Shown: positions 15,120 to 22,892, numbered from the stretch's first letter. The stretch: DNA of 22,892 nucleotides from IDS-8 sp965651325 (GCA_965651325.1 CBFGSB010000029.1:1-22892); one strand, 5' to 3'. Made by a program: numbers and translations. Notes: a model not told the origin generated them from the sequence alone.

Positions 15120-15956
15120 TCAGGTCCGCCGGGACGCTTCGCGCGTCCCGGCGGGTTTTCCGGATACGATGTATATCGCCAGGCAGGTACCGACGGCGGC
15201 AATTATCGCGGCAATCACCGACACCTTGGCGAGTTGCGGGTCTGACGGCGGCGGATTCCAGGCGAACCGCAAGCATTCCCAATCGATTACCGCAGCCGCG
15301 TTGTACGTTCCGTGCGCTATAGCGGCCGGCCAAAGCGTTCCGTAGTTCAGCGTCTGCACAGCGAAAAGTATGCCTACGATGAACGCGGAAACGTACGTGC
15401 CGGACGGGTGCATCAACGCAAACAGCAACGCCGACAGCCCGATGGAAAGGACAAGGCCGCGGGGCAGGAGCCTGTGCAGGACGAACCCACGGCTGACGGT
15501 CTCTTCAATGATCGGTACGAGAAGTGCGGTCACGCCGAGGCTCAGGGCGAGAACCGATGGAGGCGGGCAATCGAAATCGATCAAAGGCCCGACAAAGGCA
15601 TTCGGATCTTCGTTTGCCACGACGCCTGTCCGGATCAGCAGGGTCAGTACCGACCAACGGATAGCGCGCAGGGTCAATCCGAGCACCAGCGACAGCAAGA
15701 CGAGCCGCCATGTCAGGGCAGAAGGCCGGAACAAGTGCATGAGCTGTGCCCGGCACCGCCTGAGGTACGGGAACATCAGCACGAGCAGGATCGGCGGCAC
15801 GACGAGGTAGCCCAGGTCTTTCGCCACCGCTTCCTGCACGCCGCCCGCGACGAGCGACAATTCCAGCCGGCTTCGGGCGAGCAGCGCGGCCGCCTGGAAC
15901 AGCATGATGGCCAGGACGGAAACCTGGAAGACGGGGCGGGCGATCGACTGTGGCAT
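15120..15956 (-). CDS. CPBP family intramembrane metalloprotease (CAAX-type)
   Basis: This 278-residue membrane protein carries the three motifs of the CPBP/Abi/Rce1 family. They are EE at 151-152 with R156 (EETVSRG), F179-x3-H183 (FALMHP) and H215-x3-N219 (HGTYN). About eight hydrophobic segments are visible, with the catalytic motifs in the membrane as expected. Family members include CAAX prenyl proteases and, in bacteria, proteins associated with bacteriocin loci, where some give self-immunity or assist peptide maturation. The neighbouring double-glycine peptide gene makes that role plausible here, but this is inference from context. The stop codon directly abuts that gene's stop, with no intergenic base. 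I see no terminator for this gene, so its transcript probably runs antisense through the peptide gene. The ATG at 15956 lacks a strong Shine-Dalgarno; a later ATG (M18) is possible. Confidence 0.9.
   Translation of the reverse strand: MPQSIARPVFQVSVLAIMLFQAAALLARSRLELSLVAGGVQEAVAKDLGYLVVPPILLVLMFPYLRRCRAQLMHLFRPSALTWRLVLLSLVLGLTLRAIRWSVLTLLIRTGVVANEDPNAFVGPLIDFDCPPPSVLALSLGVTALLVPIIEETVSRGFVLHRLLPRGLVLSIGLSALLFALMHPSGTYVSAFIVGILFAVQTLNYGTLWPAAIAHGTYNAAAVIDWECLRFAWNPPPSDPQLAKVSVIAAIIAAVGTCLAIYIVSGKPAGTREASRRT
15126..15159 (+). terminator. Intrinsic terminator for the peptide gene
   Basis: A perfect 12-bp GC-rich stem (15126-15137 pairing with 15143-15154) with a five-base loop (TTCGC) is followed by G and then TTTT at 15156-15159. 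It begins six bases after the peptide stop codon. It lies wholly inside the last codons of the convergent CPBP gene. On the minus strand the hairpin is not followed by T's, so it should act only on the plus-strand transcript. Confidence 0.82.
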
Positions 15957-16084
15957 CGGGCAGCGCGTAGGAGCCGGAATCCCGGAAAACTACCCCGGCG
16001 GTCGCGGCCGTGCACTGTGCAAAAGTGCCGCGATCGTGGAGAAACTCGCCGAACAGCCCCTGAACCGCTGACGGGCGCCCGTGC

Positions 16085-16090
16085 ATTATG
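16085..16090 (-). promoter_or_regulatory. Possible -10 element for the CPBP gene
   Basis: On the minus strand this reads CATAAT, five of six matches to the sigma-70 -10 consensus. No convincing -35 is visible at 17 bases upstream. Transcription would start near 16078 and leave a leader of about 120 bases, which includes the palindrome TGCACTGTGCA at 16011-16021. Confidence 0.25.
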
Positions 16091-16109
16091 TCGCGCCGCA
16101 TCGTCTTTC

Positions 16110-16138
16110 TTGATTAATACAGGTGGGTCGCTGAAAAT
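16110..16138 (+). promoter_or_regulatory. Candidate sigma-70 promoter for the cytochrome c gene
   Basis: TTGATT (16110-16115, four of six to the -35 consensus) and GAAAAT (16133-16138, four of six to -10) are separated by exactly 17 bases. They lie in a noticeably AT-richer patch of this GC-rich window. The predicted start near 16145 would give a leader of about 46 bases before the GTG at 16191. Confidence 0.4.
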
Positions 16139-16190
16139 CCCCGCTGGCCAGTGATCCGGCCATGCACCAGGAACAGATGGAACTGCCGCA

Positions 16191-16733
16191 GTGATTCCCC
16201 TTCGCCTCTTGCTGTTCCCGTTCGTAGCCCTTGCGTGCGCCGCCTGCAGCGGGCCCGGGCAGGGAGGCGGAGCGGCGCAGGGCGGTTCCGAGCCCACGTA
16301 TCTCACCGCCGCGACGCTCGGCGAACAGGTCGTGCTGCCGACGGTCGATTACCTGGAGATGCCGCGCTACCGGGACGCCGGCGTGGAGTACGGCAACAAC
16401 CTCGCGATGCAGTGCCGTGCCTGCCATACTTTCGACGAAGGCGCGTCCGGCTCGCTGGGACCGAGCCTGTACGGCCTGTTCGGCAGGCCCGTGGGTTCGA
16501 TCGACGGCTATCCCTATTCACCCGCGCTTACCAACGCGAGCTTCTACTGGACCCCGCGGGCGCTCGATGCCTGGCTGGCGCAACCGTCGCGGTTCCTGCC
16601 GGGCAACAGCATGGCCTACGCCGGGTTGCGCAGCCAGGAAGATCGCGACGCCCTGATCGCCGCGCTGCTCCGTCTCACCGCGCCGCCGGCCGAGGGCGGC
16701 GGAGGAGCCCGGCAATCGCCGGAACATGAGTAA
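16191..16733 (+). CDS. Lipoprotein class I cytochrome c
   Basis: This is a small electron carrier of 180 residues, probably anchored to the periplasmic face of the membrane. The lipoprotein signal ends in lipobox ACAAC with C19. The heme-binding motif CRACH is at 75-79, followed by GPSLYGLFGR (90-99), and the axial methionine is M141 in FLPGNSMAY (135-143). These are all standard for mitochondrial-type/cytochrome c2-like proteins. A Gly-rich tether (20-33) precedes the domain, and a Pro/Gly-rich tail follows it. The start is a GTG; no in-frame ATG precedes the signal peptide. The GTG overlaps the stop of a ten-codon upstream reading frame (16162-16194). The next gene's first possible ATG (16726) overlaps this gene's end, so the two are probably one operon. 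The redox partner is not known. Confidence 0.9.
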   Translation: MIPLRLLLFPFVALACAACSGPGQGGGAAQGGSEPTYLTAATLGEQVVLPTVDYLEMPRYRDAGVEYGNNLAMQCRACHTFDEGASGSLGPSLYGLFGRPVGSIDGYPYSPALTNASFYWTPRALDAWLAQPSRFLPGNSMAYAGLRSQEDRDALIAALLRLTAPPAEGGGGARQSPEHE

Positions 16734-16755
16734 CCCATTAGATAGGAAAACCGGA

Positions 16756-17226
16756 ATGGCCGACGTGGAGGACACGAACGACATGAGCAACAGCCGCGTG
16801 CTGCCCGACCGGCGTACCCCCAGTTGGCGAACGTTCGTGTACGGCTATGCTCTCTCGCGCCGCCGCGAGCATCGGCGCGTCTCGGAGCGCGATGGTGTTT
16901 TCATCGACTGGCATCATCCGTGGCTGTTCTTCCTCGCGACCGGCATCATGCTGCTCTCCACTGTCGATGCCTTCATGACCCTGCAGCTCCTGGACAAGGG
17001 CGCTGTCGAGATCAATCCCGTCATGGCGGTCATGCTCGGGCACGGCAACATCGCGTTTGCCGCGAGCAAAATGCTGCTGACGGGAGCCGGGATTCTCGTG
17101 CTCGTTTTCCTCGCCCGCCTGCGGCTCTTCAACGTACTGCGAACCGGGCTGCTGCTGACGCTTTTTTTCAGCGGCTACACCTGCCTCGTGTGTTACCAGG
17201 GCCTGATGCTGATGAGCACGTCTTGA
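16756..17226 (+). CDS. DUF5658-like small membrane protein
   Basis: This is a 156-residue protein with a hydrophilic Arg-rich N-terminus (about 1-52) and three hydrophobic segments (about 56-79, 99-121, 128-152). The D71-A-F-M-T and E85-I-N-P-V-M elements and K105 in the second segment fit what I recall of DUF5658, a family of unknown function. I chose the ATG at 16756 because AGGAAA at 16744-16749 sits eight bases upstream. ATGs at 16726 (overlapping the cytochrome stop) and 16783 are in the same frame. It follows the cytochrome c gene by 22 bases and is probably cotranscribed, but a functional link is only positional. Confidence 0.72.
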   Translation: MADVEDTNDMSNSRVLPDRRTPSWRTFVYGYALSRRREHRRVSERDGVFIDWHHPWLFFLATGIMLLSTVDAFMTLQLLDKGAVEINPVMAVMLGHGNIAFAASKMLLTGAGILVLVFLARLRLFNVLRTGLLLTLFFSGYTCLVCYQGLMLMSTS

Positions 17227-17241
17227 CCTGGCGCGGGCAGG

Positions 17242-17270
17242 GCGACAGGCCCGCGTGCTTACGTTACACT
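17242..17270 (+). promoter_or_regulatory. Candidate promoter for sucA-sucB-lpd
   Basis: GCGACA (17242-17247, four of six to -35) and TACACT (17265-17270, four of six to -10) have a 17-base spacer. The predicted start near 17277 leaves a leader of about 70 bases before sucA. A GC-rich inverted repeat (CGCGGGC/GCCCGCG, 17232-17238 and 17249-17255) overlaps the -35 region and might act as an operator or a weak terminator for the upstream gene. Confidence 0.35.
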
Positions 17271-17346
17271 ACGCCCCCGGCTTTCGACTGACAGAAAACT
17301 CCATCAAACCCCTTCGGAACACAGTGTTTCGCGGATCCTTTGCGTC

Positions 17347-20241
17347 ATGAGCTCGCTCGAGGAACGGTACGCCACTTCGGCCCTGTTCGGCATGAATGCC
17401 GCGGCCATCGAACGCCTCTATGAAGAATTCATGTCCGATCCTGATTCGGTGCCGGAGAGCTGGCGCCGGTATTTCAGGTCGCTGGGCGACCTGCAGGACG
17501 AGGTTGCGCACACGCCGATTCGCCGGCAGCTCAGGGAGAACGCTCGCCGGGCGCATGGCAACGGCGCCACTCGGGCGCCGGTCGGCTGGGCCGGCCAGGC
17601 CGCGAGCGAGAAGCAGGCCTCCGTATCCCGCCTGATCCAGGTTTACGGATTGCGCGGGCACCAGATCGCAGACATCGATCCGCTCGGGTTGATGGAACGG
17701 CCCGTGCCCGGCGTCCTGAAGCTCGACTATCTCGGCCTGACCGACGCCGACATGGACACGGAGTTCTTCACCGGCGGGCTCGCGGGCACCGGTCATCGCC
17801 GCATGAAGCTCCGCGACATCATCGAGCTTTTGAAGAAGATCTACTGCGGCAAGATCGGTGCCGAGTTTGCGCACATCTCGCGTTCGCGCGAGCGCCTGTG
17901 GCTGCGCCAGCAGTTCGAGCAGGGCATGGTTTCCGCAAGCTTTTCCCCGGACGAGCGCCTGTGGATTCTCGAGCAACTCACGGCGGCGGAGGGCATCGAA
18001 CGCTACCTGCACACCCGCTTCGTCGGCCAGAAGCGGTTCTCGCTCGAGGGCGGCGAAAGCCTGATTCCCATGCTGGACGATCTCATCCAGCGCGGCGGCG
18101 AGTCCGGCCTGCGCGAGTTCGTCATCGGCATGGCGCACCGCGGGCGCATCAACGTGCTGGTGAACGTGCTCGGAAAGCCGCCGCAGGAGCTGTTCGAGGA
18201 GTTTGAAGGCAACATCGATCCCGACCAGGTGAAGGGCTCGGGCGACGTCAAATATCACAAGGGCTTCTCGGCGGACATGAAGACGCCGGGCGGCAACGTG
18301 CATATTGCGCTCGCGTTCAATCCCTCGCACCTCGAGATCGTCAATCCCGTGGTCGAAGGCTCGGTGCGCGCGCGCCAGCAGCGCCGCGGCGACCTCGATC
18401 GCGACGAGGTGCTGCCCGTGCTGATCCACGGCGATGCTGCTTTCGCGGGGCAGGGCGTGGTCGCGGAAACCTTCCAGCTTTCGCAGACGAACGGTTTTCG
18501 CACCGGCGGCACGGTGCACATCGTCATCAACAACCAGATCGGCTTTACCACGAGCCGTCCTTCCGATGCGCGCTCGACGCCGTATGCCACCGACATCGCG
18601 AAGATGGTCGAGGCGCCGATTTTCCACGTCAACGGCGACGATCCCGAGGCCGCGGTGTTCGTCATTCGGCTGGCGCTGGCCTATCGGCGCAAGTTCAAGA
18701 AGGACGTCGTCATCGATTTCGTCTGCTATCGCCGCCACGGCCACAACGAAGCCGACGAACCGAGCGCGACCCAACCCGTCATGTACGGCCGGATCCGCGA
18801 TCACGAGACCACCCGGCAACTCTATGCGGCCCGGCTCGTCGCGGACGGCATCATCGACGCCGAGCGCGCGGAGCGCCTGCAGGATGACTATCGCGAGCGG
18901 CTGGACCAGGGTGAACCGGTGCCGAAAACCCTGCTCGGTAACATCGGTAACGAGTACACGGTCGACTGGAGCCGGTACCTCGATACGGAGTGGGATGACG
19001 AGGTCGACACGACGATCACCCCGGAGAAGGTGGCCCTGCTCACGAAAAAGGCCACGGAGCTGCCGCCGGGCTTCGTCCTGCACGGACGGGTCCAGCGCAT
19101 CATCGACGAGCGGGTACGCATGGGTGCCGGCGAAGTCGATATGGACTGGGGTTATGCCGAGACACTTGCCTGCGCCGCCCTGATCGACGACGGCTTCGAT
19201 TGCCGCCTGGTCGGCCAGGACACGAGCCGCGGCACCTTCTTCCATCGCCACTCCGTCTTGCACAACCAGCGGAACCGCGACGAGTTCGTGCCGCTGCAGA
19301 CGATCTCCGATCGTCCGTCGAGCTTCCGCGTCATCGATTCGCTGCTTTCGGAAGAAGCCGTGCTCGGCTTCGAGTACGGCTATGCGACCACCGAGCCGCG
19401 CACGCTGGTGATCTGGGAGGCGCAGTACGGCGATTTCGTAAACGGTGCGCAGGTCGTGATCGACCAGTTCATCAGCTCCGGCGAGGCCAAGTGGGGGCGC
19501 CTTTGCGGGCTCACGATGTTCCTGCCGCACGGCTACGAGGGACAGGGTCCGGAGCATTCTTCCGCGCGTCTCGAGCGCTTCCTGCAGCTCTGCGCCGAGA
19601 ACAACATGCAGGTGTGCGTGCCCTCGACGCCGGCGCAAATGTTCCACATGCTGCGGCGGCAGATGTTGCGCGACTACCGCAAGCCGCTCATCGTCATGAC
19701 GCCGAAGAGCCTGCTCCGGCACAAGCTGTCGGTGTCGCCCTTGAGCGAGTTATCGCAAGGCGGCTTCCGGACGATCGTTCCGGAAATCGATGACCTCGAT
19801 CCCGCCTCCACGCGCCGGCTGGTCTTCTGCAGTGGCAAGGTGTACTACGACCTGCTCGAAGCACGCCGGGCGAGCAACGTGGACAACGTCGCGCTGGTGC
19901 GGATCGAGCAGCTCTACCCGTTCCCGGTCGACGAGTACGCCGCCACGCTGGAAGCGTGGCCCAATGCGGAAGAGATCGTCTGGTGCCAGGAGGAACCCCA
20001 GAACCAGGGTGCGTGGTACCAGATCCGTCATCGGTTGGTTGAGCCACTCTCGGACGGGCCGCCGTTGTATTATGCTGGGCGGCCGAGCGCCGCCGCACCC
20101 GCCGCGGGCCTTCTCAAGACCCACCTGCGCCAGCAGCAGGAGCTGGTGGAAGCCGCGCTCGGGGTGGAAATCAAGGCCAGCCAGGCGGTGCGGCCGGTCC
20201 GCAGCCGGCGCTCCGCCGGCAAGAGCAGCAAGCGCAGATAA
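17347..20241 (+). CDS. sucA: 2-oxoglutarate dehydrogenase E1 component
   Basis: This thiamine-diphosphate-dependent subunit decarboxylates 2-oxoglutarate and transfers the succinyl group to the lipoyl domain of SucB, in the TCA cycle. At 964 residues it is slightly longer than most homologues. It shows the N-terminal E2-interacting helix motif (AAAIERLYEEFMSDPDSVPESW, about 17-38, given here in outline), the TPP/magnesium motif beginning GDAAF at 362-366 and ending near NNQIGF about 30 residues later. C-terminal transketolase-like segments such as GYEGQGPEHSSARLERF are also present. The C-terminus (943-964) is a basic tail with nine Lys/Arg in 22 residues. The Shine-Dalgarno is weak. sucB follows after 17 bases and lpd after that, forming the odh operon. 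Confidence 0.98.
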   Translation: MSSLEERYATSALFGMNAAAIERLYEEFMSDPDSVPESWRRYFRSLGDLQDEVAHTPIRRQLRENARRAHGNGATRAPVGWAGQAASEKQASVSRLIQVYGLRGHQIADIDPLGLMERPVPGVLKLDYLGLTDADMDTEFFTGGLAGTGHRRMKLRDIIELLKKIYCGKIGAEFAHISRSRERLWLRQQFEQGMVSASFSPDERLWILEQLTAAEGIERYLHTRFVGQKRFSLEGGESLIPMLDDLIQRGGESGLREFVIGMAHRGRINVLVNVLGKPPQELFEEFEGNIDPDQVKGSGDVKYHKGFSADMKTPGGNVHIALAFNPSHLEIVNPVVEGSVRARQQRRGDLDRDEVLPVLIHGDAAFAGQGVVAETFQLSQTNGFRTGGTVHIVINNQIGFTTSRPSDARSTPYATDIAKMVEAPIFHVNGDDPEAAVFVIRLALAYRRKFKKDVVIDFVCYRRHGHNEADEPSATQPVMYGRIRDHETTRQLYAARLVADGIIDAERAERLQDDYRERLDQGEPVPKTLLGNIGNEYTVDWSRYLDTEWDDEVDTTITPEKVALLTKKATELPPGFVLHGRVQRIIDERVRMGAGEVDMDWGYAETLACAALIDDGFDCRLVGQDTSRGTFFHRHSVLHNQRNRDEFVPLQTISDRPSSFRVIDSLLSEEAVLGFEYGYATTEPRTLVIWEAQYGDFVNGAQVVIDQFISSGEAKWGRLCGLTMFLPHGYEGQGPEHSSARLERFLQLCAENNMQVCVPSTPAQMFHMLRRQMLRDYRKPLIVMTPKSLLRHKLSVSPLSELSQGGFRTIVPEIDDLDPASTRRLVFCSGKVYYDLLEARRASNVDNVALVRIEQLYPFPVDEYAATLEAWPNAEEIVWCQEEPQNQGAWYQIRHRLVEPLSDGPPLYYAGRPSAAAPAAGLLKTHLRQQQELVEAALGVEIKASQAVRPVRSRRSAGKSSKRR

Positions 20242-20258
20242 GGAAAGAGTAGCTGAGG

Positions 20259-21536
20259 ATGGAGATCAAGGTTCCTGCATTGCCGGAGTCCGTCACGGAC
20301 GCGACTTTGGTGGCCTGGCACAAGAAACCGGGCGATTCCGTGGCGCGTGACGAGAATCTCGTCGACCTGGAAACCGACAAGATCGTGCTGGAGGTGCCGT
20401 CGCCCGCGTCGGGCACCCTGAAGGAGATCAAGGTCGAGGACGGCGCCACGGTCAAGGCCGGTGACCTGATCGCGATCCTCGAGGAAGGCGGCAAGGGCGG
20501 CGACGGGAAACAGAAAGAGAACGGCGGGGGCGCAGCGGCGCAACAGGACGCGCCGCGCAAAGCCGAAGCGCCCGCTGTCGAAGAGAAGTCAGGGGAGCCG
20601 CGCGAGGACGACGAAGACCGCAAGCCCCGCTCCGAAGCCGCGCACGACAAGCTGAGCCCGTCGGTGCGCCGGCTCCTGGAAGAGCACGACCTCGATGCCG
20701 AGGCGGTCAGCGGCAGCGGCCGGGACGGCCGCATCACCAAGGCCGACGTCATGAGTTATCTTCGGCAACACGACGAGGCGGAAGAGCGCGGCGAGCCGCA
20801 GCGGCCGGTGACGGAGCCGACCGGCGGCGCGCCGGCACGCAACGATCGGCGCGTGCCCATGACCCGGCTGCGGGCCCGCATCGCGGAGCGCCTGGTTGAG
20901 GCGCAGCACACCGCCGCGATGTTGACGACCTTCAACGAGATCGACCTCACGAAAGTAATCGACCTGCGCAATCGCTATAAAGAGCCGTTCGAGAAGGAAC
21001 ACGGCGTGAAGCTCGGCTTCATGTCCTTTTTCGCCAAGGCGTCCGTCGAGGCGCTGAAGAAATTCCCCGAGGTCAATGCCTCCATCGACGAGAAGGACAT
21101 CGTTTACCACGATTATTTCGACATCGGCATTGCCGTGTCGTCCGAGCGGGGTCTGATGGTGCCGGTGGTGCGCAACGTCGACAGCCTGAGCTTCGCGGAG
21201 ATCGAGAAGGCCGTGGCCACGCTCGGCACGAAAGTACGCGAGGGCTCGATCGGCATGGACGACCTCACCGGCGGCACGTTCACGATCACCAACGGCGGTA
21301 TTTTCGGGTCGCTCCTGTCGACCCCCATCCTGAACCCGCCGCAGAGCGCCATCCTCGGCATGCACGCCATCCAGCAGCGCCCGGTGGTGGTGGACGGCGA
21401 GGTCGTGGTGCGGCCAATGATGTACGTCGCGCTCACCTACGATCACCGTATCATCGACGGTCGCGAAGCGGTGCAGTTCCTGGTCAGTATCAAGCAGTCG
21501 CTGGAAGATCCCGGCCGGCTGCTGCTGCAGTTCTGA
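20259..21536 (+). CDS. sucB: Dihydrolipoyllysine-residue succinyltransferase (E2)
   Basis: This is the core subunit of the 2-oxoglutarate dehydrogenase complex, 425 residues. Domains in order are the lipoyl domain (1-77) with lipoylated K41 in DLETDKIVLEV, a long charged and Ala/Gly-rich flexible linker (78-128), the peripheral-subunit-binding domain (about 131-168, LSPSVRRLLEEH and GSGRDGRITKADV), a second linker, and the catalytic acyltransferase domain (about 195-425). The active-site motif DHRIIDG is at 395-401 with H396. The start follows AGGAAAGAG shortly after the sucA stop. The lpd start codon lies one base after this stop codon, so translation is likely coupled. Confidence 0.98.
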   Translation: MEIKVPALPESVTDATLVAWHKKPGDSVARDENLVDLETDKIVLEVPSPASGTLKEIKVEDGATVKAGDLIAILEEGGKGGDGKQKENGGGAAAQQDAPRKAEAPAVEEKSGEPREDDEDRKPRSEAAHDKLSPSVRRLLEEHDLDAEAVSGSGRDGRITKADVMSYLRQHDEAEERGEPQRPVTEPTGGAPARNDRRVPMTRLRARIAERLVEAQHTAAMLTTFNEIDLTKVIDLRNRYKEPFEKEHGVKLGFMSFFAKASVEALKKFPEVNASIDEKDIVYHDYFDIGIAVSSERGLMVPVVRNVDSLSFAEIEKAVATLGTKVREGSIGMDDLTGGTFTITNGGIFGSLLSTPILNPPQSAILGMHAIQQRPVVVDGEVVVRPMMYVALTYDHRIIDGREAVQFLVSIKQSLEDPGRLLLQF

Positions 21537-21537
21537 C

Positions 21538-22892
21538 ATGGCCAGGTCGTACGACGTCATCGTCATCGGCGCGGGGCCCGCGGGTTACATCGCCGCCATC
21601 CGTGCCGCGCAGAACGGCATGAACGTGGCCTGCATCGACCAGTGGAAGAACCGCGACGGCAAGCACGCCTTCGGCGGCACTTGCCTGAACGCCGGCTGCA
21701 TTCCGTCCAAGGCATTGCTCGAGTCCTCCGAGCTCGTGCACCGGGCGCAACACGAATTCGCCGCGCACGGCATCAAGGTGCCGTCGGTAGAGGTCGATCT
21801 CGCGGCCATGCAGAAGCGCAGGGCGACGATCGTCCGGCAGTTGACGGGCGGCATCGCGGGCCTGTTCAAGGCAAACAAGGTCGAAGGCCTCGTCGGCCAT
21901 GGCAAGCTGCTCGCCGATCGCAAGGTCGAGTTCACGCCGGAGTCCGGGGAGCCCGAGACGCTCGAGGCACGCTACGTAATCCTGGCATCGGGCTCCGAGC
22001 CCGTGGAGTTGAAGGTTGCGCCGTTCGACGGCGACAACATCGTCGACTCCTGGGGCGCGTTGGAGTTTGACGAGGTGCCGAAGAAGCTCGGCGTCGTCGG
22101 CGGCGGCATCATCGGCCTGGAGCTCGGCAGTGTCTGGAACCGCCTCGGTTCGGAGGTCGTGATCCTCGAGGCGCTGGACGATTTCCTCGCGGCGGTCGAT
22201 CGCGAGATCGCGAAGGAAGCGCAGAAGCAGTTCAAAAAGCAAGGCCTCACGGTGCGGCTCGGCGCGAAAGTGACGTCGGCGAAGGCATCCGGCAAGGGCG
22301 TCAAGGTCGAGTACGAAGACTCCTCCGGCAAGCAGTCCCTCGAAGTGGACAAGCTCGTGGTGGCGGTCGGGCGCCGCCCGTTCACGGACGGTCTTCTCGC
22401 CGAGGACTGCGGTATCCAGCCGGACGAGAAAGGTTTCATCCCGGTCGACAACGAATGCCGCACGCGCGTCAAGGGCGTGTTCGCCGTGGGCGACTGCGTA
22501 CGCGGGCCGATGCTGGCGCACAAGGGCTCGGAGGAGGGCGTGATGGCCGCCGACCTGATCGCGGGCGAGGTGGCGGAGATGAATTACAAGGTCATCCCGT
22601 CGGTGATCTACACCGCGCCGGAAATCGCCTGGGTCGGCCAGACGGAAGAAGAGGTGAAAGCCTCCGGCCGCGAGTACAAGACCGGCTCGTTCCCGTTCAT
22701 GGCCAGCGGCCGCGCCAAGGCGATGGAGCAAACGGCCGGCATGGCGAAGATCGTCTCGGCCGTGGACGACGACGAGATCCTCGGCGTGCACATTCTCGGC
22801 CCCATGGCCGGCGAGCTGATCGCCGAAGCGGTGCTCGCGATGGAGTTCTCCGCCAGCACGGAAGACCTGCAGCGCACCATCCACGCGCACCC
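21538..22892 (+). CDS. lpd: Dihydrolipoyl dehydrogenase (E3), 3' end outside window
   Basis: This flavoenzyme reoxidises the dihydrolipoyl group of SucB using NAD+. It is open to the window edge, giving 451 complete codons of an expected roughly 475. The FAD-binding GAGPAG is at 11-16, the redox-active disulphide C49/C54 lies in GGTCLNAGCIPSK, and the NAD-binding GGGIIG segment is central. The second FAD motif VGDCVRGPMLAHKG is also present. The sequence stops at TIHAH, and the last complete codon (H451) corresponds to the catalytic histidine of the family's HPTxxE motif. The start lies one base after the sucB stop, with no spacing for an independent promoter. Confidence 0.97.
   Translation, partial: MARSYDVIVIGAGPAGYIAAIRAAQNGMNVACIDQWKNRDGKHAFGGTCLNAGCIPSKALLESSELVHRAQHEFAAHGIKVPSVEVDLAAMQKRRATIVRQLTGGIAGLFKANKVEGLVGHGKLLADRKVEFTPESGEPETLEARYVILASGSEPVELKVAPFDGDNIVDSWGALEFDEVPKKLGVVGGGIIGLELGSVWNRLGSEVVILEALDDFLAAVDREIAKEAQKQFKKQGLTVRLGAKVTSAKASGKGVKVEYEDSSGKQSLEVDKLVVAVGRRPFTDGLLAEDCGIQPDEKGFIPVDNECRTRVKGVFAVGDCVRGPMLAHKGSEEGVMAADLIAGEVAEMNYKVIPSVIYTAPEIAWVGQTEEEVKASGREYKTGSFPFMASGRAKAMEQTAGMAKIVSAVDDDEILGVHILGPMAGELIAEAVLAMEFSASTEDLQRTIHAH

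Noticed and set aside
15957..16071. Coding-like plus-strand codons ending in TGA at 16069-16071 (KSAAIVEKLAEQPLNR)
   Set aside because: Codon choice looks genuine over about 20 codons, which might mark another gene remnant at the right side of the peptide/CPBP island. There is no start and no recognisable family, so I do not list it as a feature.
16162..16194. Ten-codon upstream reading frame overlapping the cytochrome GTG start
   Set aside because: It has no Shine-Dalgarno and could arise by chance; it is mentioned only as a possible coupling element in the cytochrome entry.
17232..17255. GC-rich hairpin after the DUF5658-like gene as a terminator
   Set aside because: The stem is only 7 bp, the loop is 10 bases and there is no T-run, so I do not call it a terminator.
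17269..19722. An 817-codon minus-strand open frame
   Set aside because: It lies antisense to sucA and its composition (Arg/His/Leu/Val-rich, no recognisable domain) is that of a shadow frame.

Overview
The window is dense, roughly two-thirds GC by eye, and looks chromosomal. Its gene set points to a Gammaproteobacterium: sucA-sucB-lpd, an M13 metallopeptidase lipoprotein, paired FtsX/MacB-type permeases and ArfB. A relative of the Xanthomonadales or of marine Woeseia-like lineages is my guess, inferred from gene content only. I see no tRNA, rRNA, CRISPR, transposase or integrase, and no gap longer than about 240 bases between genes.

Layout. (1) 13-2617, plus strand: two consecutive ABC-transporter permeases; their ATPase must lie outside the window. 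(2) 2697-8389, minus strand: an exported M20 amidohydrolase, a Rieske oxygenase alpha subunit, an M13 metallopeptidase lipoprotein and an unrecognised membrane protein with a hidden threefold repeat. (3) 8539-11602, plus strand: a PQQ-type sugar dehydrogenase lipoprotein and formate-tetrahydrofolate ligase. (4) 11599-12018, minus strand: ArfB, whose stop codon is interlocked with that of fhs. (5) 12140-14688, plus strand: an MFS transporter and an FAD amine/amino-acid oxidase with overlapping reading frames. (6) 14689-15956: an accessory-looking island containing the start-less 3' tail of an unknown minus-strand gene, a 63-residue peptide gene with a double-glycine leader, and a convergent CPBP (CAAX-type) intramembrane protease gene that begins at the very next base. 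(7) 16191-17226, plus strand: a lipoprotein cytochrome c and a DUF5658-like membrane protein. (8) 17347 to the window end, plus strand: the 2-oxoglutarate dehydrogenase complex genes sucA, sucB and lpd, the last cut off by the window edge.

How the genes work together. SucA, SucB and Lpd form one TCA-cycle enzyme complex. The MFS transporter and FAD oxidase look like an uptake-and-oxidation pair. The most unusual part is the peptide/CPBP island. The peptide has a textbook leader for a C39-type peptidase-exporter, but its core is acidic rather than cationic. Its gene abuts the protease gene tail to tail, and its strong intrinsic terminator is written inside the protease's last codons. Mutual antisense control and a peptide/immunity or peptide/processing relationship are inferences from this arrangement. 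No exporter is present in the window.
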